A stretch of DNA of 64,000 bases, from positions 62,001 through 126,000 of the forward strand of contig MVBO01000025.1 in the NCBI GenBank assembly GCA_002261195.1. The letters are read 5' to 3'. Below the pieces are notes generated by a model. That model saw nothing but the letters and a program-made list of their open reading frames with translations, had not been told where the DNA came from and did not search any database. Made by a program: the position numbers and the translations under genes. Position 1 is the stretch's first letter; every line of letters starts with the position of its first letter. Positions 34,975 to 45,587 of this stretch are shown here, in pieces. Source of the DNA: Bifiguratus adelaidae (Eukaryota; Mucoromycota; Endogonomycetes; Endogonales).

Positions 34975-37272
34975 TTAGGCTCGCGACTCCTCGACTTCTT
35001 GTGCAGTCGTCTTTTCGTCGGCCGCAGGCGTAATTTCGTCGTCAGATGATTCTTCATCCTCAGCATACGAAGGCGCCTTTTTGGCCCACTCAACAGCGGC
35101 AGGAGGCACCAATAAATTCAAGGCCCAGAAAGCCAAGCCGGACATGAGAAATCCAATCATCCATGCCATATTGAACAGTTGAGTAAGACCCACGGTAACC
35201 GTGACATTGGTGTCCACGGTGGCAATGAAGCCGGGAAGAAGTGGCACCACTGGAGGCCATCGCGTGAGCGTTGCACATGCAGAGGAGAATTACATACCTC
35301 CAATGAGCCAAGCGGCAAAAGCTCGCCAATTGATTCCAAAATTGTACCAATAAACGCTGCTCTTGTTGCCCAGGTACATGTCAGGGACATTGATACGTTG
35401 ACCGAGAACGCAAAAATAGTTGAAGACCATGATACCGGTGACGGGACCTAGATGATGGCAGACAAAGCATGACTATAGGCCCAAGTGAAGCTCTCATCGA
35501 CGTGTACGTACCAAGGAAGACAGAGTAAGCGGAGAGAACGTTCAAGAATGTGTTGGCGCTACTCAGAAAATACCTGGATGGAGCGTCAACAAGCATTCAA
35601 ATTACGCTCAAGGCAGTCATACCATGGGCAAAGAGCAATAGCAGACAAGCCAACAATATAAGCACCACGAAGTTGAGAAATGTATCGGGGCAGTAAGCCG
35701 CTCAGGTCAAAGGACCCAGGCACAATGTTGGCCATATTGATACCGAGCTGACCGAGAATGAATGCAAGTGAGACAAAGAAGGCACCTGCACGAGCTCCCG
35801 GTTGACCATCAGCCTGGAAGGCGGAAATGACGACATTTGGATCCCACATCAACTGGATGAAAGGTCAGACATGAACTATGTTGCATGGCATCACAGCAAT
35901 CTTACGGGTTGATCAGGGTATATCTGCTGACAGGCGGCTATGCAAGGAAAATGTGAGGGACTTGTTTGAAGTAGACGTTGTGTTCTACTAACTTACCAGC
36001 AACGAGAATGCCAAAAAGAGCGACAACAACATTGATGATGGGAGATGTGACCAATTGAGGATAGAATTGATCCGAGGGACGACGCGCATACCGCGAGGTA
36101 TCGGGGGTGTTGACAATACCAGCAGAGATGCCACCGACAGCCGCGGAAATTGCAAATACAAAGGACCAACCGAGATCGGAGCTATCTAGGCTGCTTTGTT
36201 GATAGATCAATCCGCCTAAACCCTTGGATTTGGTCACTGCCCTATAGATGTCGTCAGAACTGGGGTTTAGTCTGCGAATATGCCCAAAACATACCAGATA
36301 AGAAGGATTAACATGCCGGCGGGGCAGCAGATGATTTGGCATAAAAAGAGCCAGCGAAGCCGATGCAATGGAAGTCAGGCAAAGCACCTAATTACCCTGT
36401 CAATGGTGCTGTCAATCGTTGACCTCCGTGGCTTACAATTGCAGGGCCCAAAAGAGGCAGAACGCAATGAAGACTTGTGTGGTCAGCCCGCTCGACTCGG
36501 GAAAGACATTTTGCATGTTTGCAAACTGAGGTGCCAATGCAGTGATCAAATTGCTAGTAGTGTATCTCAGTGTCTCTGCTTTCTCCGCGTACACATGAAC
36601 AAGTCTACTTACACGACAGATTCAGCTCCAAAGTAGGTTTGCGTTGCCGTCCAGATAAAGGTAAGGATGACCCGATTGAGGATCGGCCAGTAAGCTCCAT
36701 TGATACCCCAGACCACTATCCAGTATTGAGTATATTTTGCACGAAGCAAGAGATGAAAATCTTACCTCTACTGTAGGCAGGATAGTTGATATGATAGGTG
36801 GCACTAGCCACGCCATTGAAAGCACTGGCGATACCAGCGATCAAGTAACCAATAAACACCGCAATGAGCGCTTGCCTGGGAAATTGAGCGTGAGAATCTC
36901 GGATACACCCCTAGCCTTCCCGTGTCAAAGCTTACCACCAGACCAACCCTAGTGCAATCATTGAACTTCCTGTGGTCCATCCCGCTAATTCTACCGTGAG
37001 TCCTCGAGAACACAAAAATTGAGACATCTGTACTGATCTCACTTACAAATGTTGGCAGCTATGAAGACGAAGTCGACAATATCACTACAAGATCATGACA
37101 GCTAGATCCCCAAAAACATACCACCCGAACATGTATATGCAATGTAATTGATCGTCGTCCAATTTCTCTTTTCTTTGGGCAGTGGTAAAATGTCCTCATT
37201 TGCAAACCGAGTAGCCGCTTCTCCACCATCCGAAACTCGGATCTTTTCATCCAGACGTTGCAAAAAGCCCAT
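34975..37272 (-). CDS. NCS1-family nucleobase/ureide permease with one in-frame stop
   Basis: Membrane symporter of the NCS1 family (uracil, allantoin, purines, cytosine). Thirteen exons: 37122-37272, 37047-37058, 36936-36984, 36766-36875, 36613-36715, 36437-36553, 36295-36387, 35997-36241, 35906-35937, 35623-35852, 35512-35573, 35298-35447, 34975-35249; 543 codons. Family marks are NWTTINYIAY, GWTTGSSMIALGLVWWQALI, NGVASATYHINYPAYSR, VVWGINGAYWPILNR and GIVNTPDTSRYARRPSDQF. Exon 2 is only 12 nt. All phases close, yet codon 185 (36375-36377) is TGA, inside a segment that otherwise reads on in frame (LPLHRLRWLFLC). Neighbours in purine breakdown suggest a ureide or purine substrate. It is either a very young pseudogene or a sequence error. 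Confidence 0.82.
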
Positions 37273-37930
37273 GCTTGCCAAAGGATGAGCAGGAGATGTG
37301 AGAAGTTCTCCCTACTTAACAATACAAAGAACCCTCTTTTCTGATGTCACGTTGGACCATTGTGGCGTTCTTACGACGGTCGCACCGCGTCCATGAAAAT
37401 GTAGATATCGTGGATTCTTGACGGTTATCGTTCCTGGGTCCAATGCCAATGTTCTTTTTATGGTATAGGCCGACAACGCGAGCGACATGCGATTCCTATT
37501 CTGGTAACCTCGATAGCGTCCACCTTATCCAAGAGGGTCTGCCCGCCAATTGTGCCCATGGTGGCAAAGAGAGCGACAGGCATGATTGATCTGAGATGCC
37601 TCAAGCCAGCCACTTTAGCGTTGATGGACAAGCCGGGTTTATATCGCTTTATGTAACAGTTTGCAGGCATTGACAAGTGATAGTGATGGGCATCTCAGTG
37701 TAGGCATGATACATGGTATCCCCGGATGTACATAGATCCGTAAGCGGTGACCATGTGAGGTTGGTGTGCGGACAACGAGTCCGGACTATTGGTGACCATT
37801 GTGGTGATATGCCAATTACGGTATTTTCTCACGGTTAGGACAGACAAGATGAAGGTTAGCGGACACGCCGACGGACAGATTTTTTGTCTTTGTCTCATAA
37901 AGCTTGCGACTGAGACTAGGCCGATAAGAC
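37273..37930. promoter_or_regulatory. Divergent promoter region of permease and hydantoinase
   Basis: 658 bp between two start codons facing away from each other. GATA cores are common here, and four fit the fungal HGATAR consensus for nitrogen GATA factors (near 37424, 37511, 37679 and 37922). About two are expected by chance, so the excess is mild. Known biology: fungal purine-use genes are controlled by GATA activators under nitrogen limitation. No other gene is visible. Confidence 0.4.
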
Positions 37931-40900
37931 ATGGGAAGTATAGGGCAAGACAAAAAGTATCGTATCGGCATTGACGTGGGTGAGTAGAGGCTGTAGATTA
38001 CAAGAAGGCGACGTGTTGACAACATTCAGGCGGCACAAACACCGATGGTGCCTTGCTCGATTGCACGCTTGCACATCGGCCGGTCGACAGCATTATTGCA
38101 TTCCACAAGACGCCGACGACGCCAAATGTCACTGAAGGCATCAAGACGGCGATTGAACAGGTGCTCAGCCAGGGCAACATTGACAGCAACGAAGTTTTGA
38201 GCGTGACGATCGGGACCACTCACTTCATCAACGCCGTGATCGAAGCGGATGCACGACGGCTTGCAAAGGTAGCTGTGCTGCGACTTTGTGGACCTTACAC
38301 CAAGGTGTTGCCACCCTTTTGTGATCTTCCCGAACCACTCAAGAGCCTGATCTATGGGTATCAGGCCATGTTAAGCGGCGGTTTTGAAGGTATGTTGGCA
38401 TGGTGTTTGTTGTTCCGTTTCGCTGATCCCTCATCTAGTCGATGGCCGCGAGATTGCCGGTATCGATGAGCAAGAAGTGATTCGTCATTGCGAGATTATC
38501 GCGAATTTAAAGGATGTCCGAAACATTGTGATTTGCGGTGTATTCTCGCCCTTGGACGCTACTGGAGCACATGAAAAGCGGGTCGCTACCATTGTCAGCA
38601 ACTTTTTCAAAATGGCAAACATGGAGGCCAACGTGGTCTGCTCTAATGATGGTATGTAGAGGCTACAGCTGCACACATCGAGCTGATCATTTTCTGTAGT
38701 CGGGCATATTGGACTCTTGGAGCGTGAGAACGCATCGATTCTCAACGCGGCTATTCTCCCCTTCGCCCGCAAGACCATTCGGGGATTCCATAGAGCCATG
38801 AAGTCCCTCAACTTGACCTGCCCATTGTATCTCACCCAGAACGACGGTACACTCACGGATGCCTACAATGCTGCAAGACTCCCCATCCGAACCTTCTCCT
38901 CGGGTGCTACGAACAGCATGCGCGGTGCTGCATACTTGACAGGCGCTAGCTTGCGTAAACCGGGCGAAACTGCCGAGACCATGGTAATTATCGACATTGG
39001 CGGAACCACAACCGACGTGGGTGCATTGTTGCCTTCGGGATTTCCCAGACAAGCCGCGTCCTTTGTAGACATCAATGGCATCCGTACCAACTTTGCCATG
39101 CCTGACGTGGTCAGTATCGGCTTAGGTGGTGGATCAAAGGTGCGCGAGCATCCTGATGGGCACGTCACGGTCGGGCCCGATTCAGTGGGTAATGCCCTAT
39201 TGTGGGATGCGCTCGTTTTTGGTGGAAATGTGTTGACAACCACGGATGTGGCGGTGCGCGGTGGTGTCCAGGATGTGGGAGACGCCAACAAGGTCGGCCA
39301 CCTTACCGAGAACCTCTGCGTCATGGCCCAAGCTCAAATCACGCGTCTTTTGGAGAAAGTTATTGACAAGATGAAGACTTCCAAGCAAGATATTGATGTT
39401 GTCTTGGTAGGAGGAGGAACTATTGTCGCTCCAAGCAAGCTGTCTGGTGTTTCCAAAGTGCTCGTTCCCAAATATGCCACCGTCGCCAACGCTGTCGGTG
39501 CGGCGATTGCCAAAGTAAGTGGAATGTAATAGTCCAAGGAATTGATGTATTCATATTGGCATAGGTTGCTGGCGATGTGGACACCATCAAGATTTTGCAA
39601 GATATTCCATTGAAGGAAGCTGTAGCCGAAGCCAAGGAAACCGCTATCAAGAACGCTATTCAGAATGGTGCCAATCCCGAGACTGTATCCATTGTGGAGG
39701 TAGATCACATCCCCTTGGCTTACGTAACCAACAAGGCGACCAGGATCATCGTCAAGGCCGCTGGAGATTTGGATCTCTTAGCTGTGCCTGTTACGACGGA
39801 TTTTGAGTACGAGGATGTGGACCATGAGGATGATGGGGAGAAGGTCGTTGCTGAACGAGTGGAGCAAGCCTCATTCGACCCAGTCGAATATCGGCCACAT
39901 ATTGATCCAAAGACCAGAGAATGGATTGTAAGCGAAGTTGATGTAGAGTGGATTGCGGAAGGTTGCGGTAAGTCTTGCAATAGACATCTAGACAGGCGCC
40001 TTATCACCCTTCATCAGGTATTCTCGGTACCGGCGGAGGTGGCGGTACGTACGAGCCTTTTGTGGCCTGTCGAAATGCTATTCGAGACGGCAAAGTGTTG
40101 AAGATCATTGACGTCGCCGATATCAAGGACGACCAATATGTGCCTGATACCGGATACATGGGATCTCCCTCGGTCGGAAACGAAAAGTTACCGTCCGGTA
40201 CGGAAGCTGCGGCAGCTCTGGAATGTATCATGCAGTACACCGGCCTGCGCGACAGTATCGTCGGTCTCATTTCAGCCGAGATTGGAGGCGGAAATGGTGT
40301 GTGGCCCATTCTGGTTGCCAGCTTATTTGGCTTACCCGCTCTGGACGCCGATTGGATTGGCCGAGCCTATCCCAACCTGTGGATGATGACGCCTGTTCTC
40401 TATGGACATTCCATCCATCCTTGCGCTCAGAGCGACGCTCGAGGCAACACGTTACTCATGACATCCGCCAGCTCCCCCTACATGGTCGAAGATGTTCACC
40501 GCGCAATCTGCACAGAGTTTGGAGCAAAGGGAGCGGTGACCAGCAAACCATTCTCAGGAAAGGTGGTCAAAGATCTGTCCATATGGCGCACTCTATCTCA
40601 AGCCTGGTGGTTGGGACGCGCTGTGAGCATTGCTCGCTTGCAGAACTCGAGTATTGTTGCTTCCATCTTGGCCGAATCGCCCGGGAAGGTCCTCTTTGTC
40701 GGCAAAATCATTGATGTTCAACGAGAAGTCATTGCAGGCTTCACGAGAGGCAAAGTGGTGATGGCCGGATTGGATCGTGACGAGTTGGATGGATTGGAAG
40801 ACGTGGCGACCCAAGAGTACAGCAAAGAAGACACGCTGACTATCCCCTTCCAGAATGAAAACATTTACGCCGAACTTGGTCGTCTGGATGGGCAAACCAG

Positions 40901-41207
40901 CATTCTCGCTAGCTGCCCTGATTTAATCACGGTCTTGGATGCGCAGAATGGTGTGGCATTGGGAACGCCAGAATATCGTTATGGGCTTCGCGTCATTGTT
41001 CTTGGCATGGTGTGTTCGCCTCACTGGAGGACCGAGATGGGACTTAAGTGCGGTGGCAGTGGTGCTTTTGGGTAAGTCGCAGGACACGCGGATCTATTCT
41101 CCCCAGCATTAATCCGTGTTTTGTTCAGATACAACAACATCAAGTATACGCCTCTAGGAGATTATCAGGCGCCAAAGAGTGTCATTGAGACTTACTTGTC
41201 TGCCTAA
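37931..41207 (+). CDS. Hydantoinase A/oxoprolinase family protein with DUF917 domain
   Basis: Seven exons (37931-37979, 38030-38389, 38439-38651, 38700-39514, 39565-39967, 40018-41071, 41129-41207), 990 residues. The first half is the HyuA-type ATPase-fold ring hydrolase: IGIDVGGTNTDGALLDCT, VTIGTTHFINAVIEADARRL, VIIDIGGTTTDVGALLPSGF and VLVGGGTIVAPSKL. The second half is a DUF917 domain, starting about GILGTGGGGGTYEPFVACRN and running through YRYGLRVIVLG. The family opens hydantoin or oxoproline rings with ATP; the substrate of the DUF917 fusion is not established. Allantoin is itself a hydantoin and this gene sits amid ureide-pathway genes, so a role there is a reasonable inference. It is not the eukaryotic 5-oxoprolinase OPLAH, which has HyuB instead of DUF917. 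Confidence 0.9.
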
Positions 41208-41363
41208 ATACAATTAATAGAGCTAGTAACGCGGTTTGGCAGCGCGTTTTACAATTACACAGCACATAGACAACACAATCTCGCGCACATGTACACATTG
41301 GACGCAGTGAAAAGGGAGAAGAGTGCTCATACAATATACCGTCATCCTTTGCCTTCCAGTCTA

Positions 41364-42023
41364 TCACCATTCAACCTCAATCCCCACGGTGCCGTCTCGG
41401 GTTTCTTGACAATCCTCGTCTGGCACTCCATTCTCAAAGACCAGTACCGTAAAATCAATGTCTTGTCCGCCGACAACCACCATCGGATGATGCCAAATCC
41501 CAGGCGAATAGGAGACGCCTTGTCGTGTATGTGCATAAAAAGCCTTGAGGCTACTCAGGTCGGGCGGAGCACCTGCTTTGCTGTTGTCCGGTAAGGCGAC
41601 AATCACCAGGTAGCCGCGATCATCGGTGCCAATGGACCCACCCATGGGCGAGAAGAGTTGTGTGGAGTAGGGATGGCGTTCCAATAACCGCGTTGTAAAG
41701 ACTTGCCCATCGTTGACGAGTGATTGGCATCGAAAGACGCAGAGATTGGGTTTGGCGGGTTTCAGAGAAGAGGCGGTACCGGAGGGTGAGCGGGCATTGA
41801 TGAGATTGACGAGGTAATTGGATTTTTGAGCGGTGCCTTGGTTCGCGGCCGTCACGCCGTTGGATGGGTCGGATTGTGCTTGGATGACAGAACCGAAAGG
41901 TGCATAGGCTTCACGAGTCAAGGGTATTGCTTTGATTCTGATCAGGCTTGAGGAAAGATCTGTAGGATAAGGATGAAATGTAAATGTATTTCCGTGAATG
42001 ACGGTACCATGAACAGTGCACAT
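41364..42023 (-). CDS. DAL3: Ureidoglycolate lyase
   Basis: Splits ureidoglycolate to glyoxylate and urea, the last step of allantoin use. As a single open frame it codes 219 residues. The family is recognised by IKAIPLTREAYAPFGSVIQ near the N-terminus, the HPYSTQLFSPMGG region, and the cupin-like end PGIWHHPMVVVGGQDIDF. The true N-terminus is open to question: the first 21 residues look unrelated to the family, and an acceptor at 41959/41960 would splice this domain in phase to the allantoicase just upstream. Separated from the allantoicase stop by only 64 nt. Convergent with the hydantoinase gene. Confidence 0.9.
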   Translation of the reverse strand: MCTVHGTVIHGNTFTFHPYPTDLSSSLIRIKAIPLTREAYAPFGSVIQAQSDPSNGVTAANQGTAQKSNYLVNLINARSPSGTASSLKPAKPNLCVFRCQSLVNDGQVFTTRLLERHPYSTQLFSPMGGSIGTDDRGYLVIVALPDNSKAGAPPDLSSLKAFYAHTRQGVSYSPGIWHHPMVVVGGQDIDFTVLVFENGVPDEDCQETRDGTVGIEVEW

Positions 42024-42087
42024 CTAATGAATCAGAGGTTCTATGTGAAAATGAAGCGGCCCTCTGATTCAAAGAATTAAGGCGTAC

Positions 42088-43502
42088 TTAGACATTACCA
42101 TTGACTCCGATGGTTTCGGGCACACGGATACCCAGGAGACGCAGACGCTTCACTCCACCGTCAGGGAAAATTCGGATACGCGCATGCGTAAACACCTTGT
42201 CTTGCACAAGTGAATCGAAATAGTGCTGATGATCCGCTTGCGGATAGAGCATTTCGGTCAATGGGAGCCATTCAGCATCGGCCGGCGGCACTTCCTAGAT
42301 TACCATGGTCAACACAGGATGGTCCATGCTGCTGCAAACCTCGTACCTCGCTCGAGTTGGTGGCTTCGACAATAGCGCGATTAGGATAGTTGCCCTTAAA
42401 GTCCTTGGTATCGATTTCTCCCTTGATCAATCGACCTTTGGCACCAAGCTTGACGACGACAAAGTCTTCATGACCAGGAGTGCGAGAACGCTTGGTCTCC
42501 CAGCCATCTCCCATGTTCACACCACGTCCAGGATTCAGAATGTTGCCGCCAACACCATAATGTTGATCAGAGACCTGAACCGCACGGCCTTCGTTACCAA
42601 TGAAGGCAAGATCGACCAATTGTCTGCAAGTAAGAACCCAAAAGTCAGCCGCTTGCGTTAAAAAACACAGGTTATACATACTGTGGGTCTTTGGGCCAGA
42701 CGGCACGCACGGATCCCCATACTCGAAAGCGCGCGATACCTCCATCAGGATAGTTGTTCAACCGAACATGTGTAAACACGCCATGCTTGGCGACCCAGTC
42801 CTCACTCAGGACAAAGGTTTGAGGCTTTGTAGGCTCTAGATCCACTGTTGGCAAGAGCTCGTGCCATTTGACATCATCAGCTTCAATGTCTCCTTCCGGG
42901 CAAAATGCAGCATCGACGGAAGCACGCGGTGCATTGTTACCCGTAAAGTGAGAGGTATCAATGGTAAATCCTCGCAGGATACCGGCAAATCCCAGTTTGA
43001 CGATAGCCCAGTCGTAAGTCTGATTGTGTCGCTTGGTTTCCCAACCATCCATCCATGCACCGCGGTCTAGCCATAGCGTCTAAGGCATTGCCGTACCGTT
43101 GTTGCTAGCACTTACCAGTAAATCGATTCGGGCATGACACCGCGGGATGCGGTTGGATCATGTTTTCAGCTTCGGCGAAGAACTCATCAGTGAATGCAAT
43201 GATCTGCGCTCCTGTCAGAGCATTGGCAAGATCTTAACAAGTCGAGATTAGTCTCCGAGTTCCCGAGACAACCCAAATATCACTATCCGTCACCTACCGA
43301 CGCAACTCGCCAACGGAGACGATTTAAAAGCATCCTCCTCAATCCTCTTGGCAGCCTCCTTGGGGACGCGACTCTTGACCTCGACCGGAGGCTTTCCCGT
43401 GCGACCAACGTTGTGAGGTGTGACCTTCTTGATAGCGGGATCGGCCGGCGCGGAAGGCGTATTTGAGGCAAAGGCGTTGGATACCAGACCGGCAACAGTC
43501 AT
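42088..43502 (-). CDS. DAL2: Allantoicase
   Basis: Hydrolyses allantoate to ureidoglycolate and urea. Five exons (43298-43502, 43116-43232, 42682-43066, 42347-42623, 42088-42294), 396 residues. The two related allantoicase repeats are clear, each with the GDGWETKR-type motif: DRGAWMDGWETKRHNQTYDW and GVNMGDGWETKRSRTPGHED, and each ending in a HARIRIFPDGG or HVRLNNYPDGG strand. About 70 residues precede the usual start (ANALTGAQIIAFTDEFFAEA), longer than typical. The leader contains a (CT)12 run on the sense strand. Exon 5 may instead end at 42099 and splice to the lyase (see findings). Confidence 0.93.
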
Positions 43503-43522
43503 CCTATGGACAGTAAACAGCA

Positions 43523-43546
43523 AGAGAGAGAGAGAGAGAGAGAGAG
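43523..43546 (+). repeat. (AG)12 microsatellite
   Basis: Twelve AG dinucleotides, 20 bp upstream of the allantoicase start codon. Read on the gene strand it is a (CT)12 tract in the presumed leader or promoter. It is probably variable between strains. Confidence 0.9.
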
Positions 43547-43779
43547 TTAAGAGAGAATCAGACCTGTGCTGAGCCTTCAACCCGGCGTTCTACGTTTTAT
43601 ACCTTATCACCAGAACACCTCCCAACAGTCACACGCCGGGAGCTTAAATGTCTTTACGTTGTCGACATTGGATCATTGTTGGATGGAATGACGCGACACG
43701 GATCAATTGCGGTACCTGGATACGCACTAGAGTAGCATCATGGACAGCGTGGATGATGGAACTGGACAAGATGGGCCAT

Positions 43780-44416
43780 TTATTGCATTTTCCGCAAACG
43801 ATCACTGGCAATCAACATCATATCTCGCAGACCGCGCGCTAATTCTGCTTCCCGCACGGCTTGACGCTCTTGTTCTGGGATCTGACGGATGCTGTCAAGG
43901 TGCTGTTGGAGGATGGGCACAATGGCAGACTTTGGACGGCCATTGACAAAGATGACAAATTTGAAGTGATAGAGAGATTCGTATTCCTGAAGCATAACAA
44001 GCGTCAGCAGGCGTCTGAACGGGTTATGCAAGATGATGAATGACATCTACCTGATTGAGACGCGCCAACGAGTCAAGGATGTCTTGATCTTCCGACGCCC
44101 CTCCGCCGCTTTGCTCCCTCTGGCTCGCTGCGCTCAAACCCTTGGTCTCGCCTATCCTTGGGTGCGCGTTGATTACTCGTATGAGCTCATCTTTATTAAG
44201 CTCGCTGTTGATGACAGAGGATGTCTCTGAGGTTAAGGCGACCCCACATAGTTGAGCAGACTTCTCAATCAAGCTTTGGTACGAATCAAACGGCCGAGCT
44301 TGATACAGTTTGGCAGCCAACGGAGGCGCAGGTTCAAAGAGGTCATGTATAGCTTGGCTAAACTCTGCTTGATTCAACGTGTTTAGTTCTTGAATGGAAG
44401 GTAGCCTTTGTGACAT
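43780..44416 (-). CDS. OHCU decarboxylase (urate pathway)
   Basis: Converts 2-oxo-4-hydroxy-4-carboxy-5-ureidoimidazoline to S-allantoin, the step after urate oxidase and HIU hydrolase. Two exons (44051-44416, 43780-43986), 190 residues. It shows the family motifs LNTLNQAEFSQAIHDLFEPA, the catalytic-loop His in RVINAHPRIGE, and YESLYHFKFVIFVNGRPKSA with a QERQAVREAEL helix near the end. The start at 44416 fits the usual N-terminus; an upstream ATG at 44521 is possible. The C-terminus (LRKMQ) is not a peroxisomal PTS1. Third ureide-pathway gene in a row on this strand. Confidence 0.92.
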
Positions 44417-44738
44417 GGTGAAGACCGGAAGGAAAGAAGGTTGAAAGGTACCGGAAGTGAGACGAAAAGTGGGACCCGAAATTGGAAATTCCCCGCCAAT
44501 CTCAGGCGAAGCCAAAGGCAATGTTCTATGGTTGAGAACAGGCTATTGTAACCATGCGCACGTTATGCGTTGGAGACAGCTGCATCATTTACCCCATTAT
44601 TGTACCAGGGCGCATGTTGTCGCTTGAAAAACACAGGGCGAAGTTAAAAAACCTAATGTACATCCGCCTATTGCATATAGAAACAATGCATTTTCTGCAT
44701 CAAGACAATGTCGGATCTCATGCGACATGGTTTCGCTG
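44417..44738. other. Spacer upstream of OHCU decarboxylase
   Basis: About 320 bp holding the OHCU decarboxylase promoter and the 3' end of the next minus-strand gene. I see no gene in it. A plus-strand open frame that crosses it (44554-45048) is a shadow of the spliced gene on the other strand. Confidence 0.45.
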
Positions 44739-45547
44739 TTACATTAGTATTATATACACAAATGCAGCGACCGTCAGAAGTCTTAGAATGACTGCAAAGT
44801 CGTGGCCAATTTCAGATCTGCTCTGCGCCGGAATGAGGTGCAAGGCATACGCCGAGTTGAGCTGTAAAATATCAGGTCAAAGTCGTTGTACTCTGCAAAC
44901 CACATACCTGATAGTCTGGCAATGCTTTCTTGTCGTAGAGAGCGTCAGCATCGGTCTGGTAGGAAATATTTGGTTTAAAGGTATCATGCTTTCTTGCGGC
45001 ACATATGCACTCGTTTCAGACATCACTGGGCTGGTCATTCAGCATTGAAGCAAGGCTATACAGCCAATTCCATCCACATACCACAAATACTTTGACAAAG
45101 CCAGCCCATGAAGGCCACTTCTTCCTCCAAAACCATTGCACATGTCTGAGCCCAGGAAGTACAGTAATCCATCTCTGCCTATAAAGCCATGGTATGAGGC
45201 ATTACACCTTCACAAGCCATGCCTCTCCTGCTCACCTTGAATTCCACGTATTCATCCTGGAGACGAGCCTTTTCAATCAGCTGCGCTCGTAAAACACGGT
45301 CGCTCTGGGATACGAGCGCCTGTATTGCCGGCAAGACATCGTCCACCTTCTGAGGCCTTGTTTCAAGCCAGTGGAATTGCGCCCTTGTGTTGCCCAGCGT
45401 GCGCACTCTACTTACAATCAGGGTATAACATGCGCTACCAAGAATTACATCGTGGATGGAATTATCTCCGAGAGCATCAATCGCTTTCGTATTTTGGGTT
45501 AGGGCATATGTGGAAGCGTACGCGCTCACAAGCCGTCTATCGTACAT
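44739..45547 (-). CDS. Unknown small protein with C-terminal membrane anchor
   Basis: I do not recognise the family. A five-exon model keeps phase throughout: 45416-45547, 45236-45349, 45082-45174, 44908-44988, 44739-44861; 180 residues. The middle has a charged helical stretch (RVLRAQLIEKARLQDEYVEF) followed by an aromatic, basic segment (HVQWFWRKKWPSWAGFVKVF). The last exon ends LRLLTVAAFVYIILM-stop, which looks like a tail anchor or final transmembrane helix. The acceptors of exons 3 and 4 were picked because alternatives hit stops; exon 4 could also start 21 nt farther upstream in frame. It begins only 40 bp after the stop of the FHA gene. Confidence 0.55.
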
Positions 45548-45587
45548 TCGACCTCTCTCTCGATATATATACACACGCGAACCCCAT

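Noticed and set aside
36375-36377. TGA as selenocysteine in the permease
   Set aside because: NCS1 permeases have no known Sec residue, no SECIS-like element was sought or seen, and homologues have an ordinary hydrophobic residue at this point. A nonsense change or base error is simpler.
37931-41207. Annotation as eukaryotic 5-oxoprolinase (OPLAH)
   Set aside because: OPLAH fuses HyuA with HyuB and is about 1290 residues long. Here the second half is DUF917 and the total is 990 residues.
44554-45048. 164-residue plus-strand frame
   Set aside because: Antisense to the spliced minus-strand gene and without any motif of its own.
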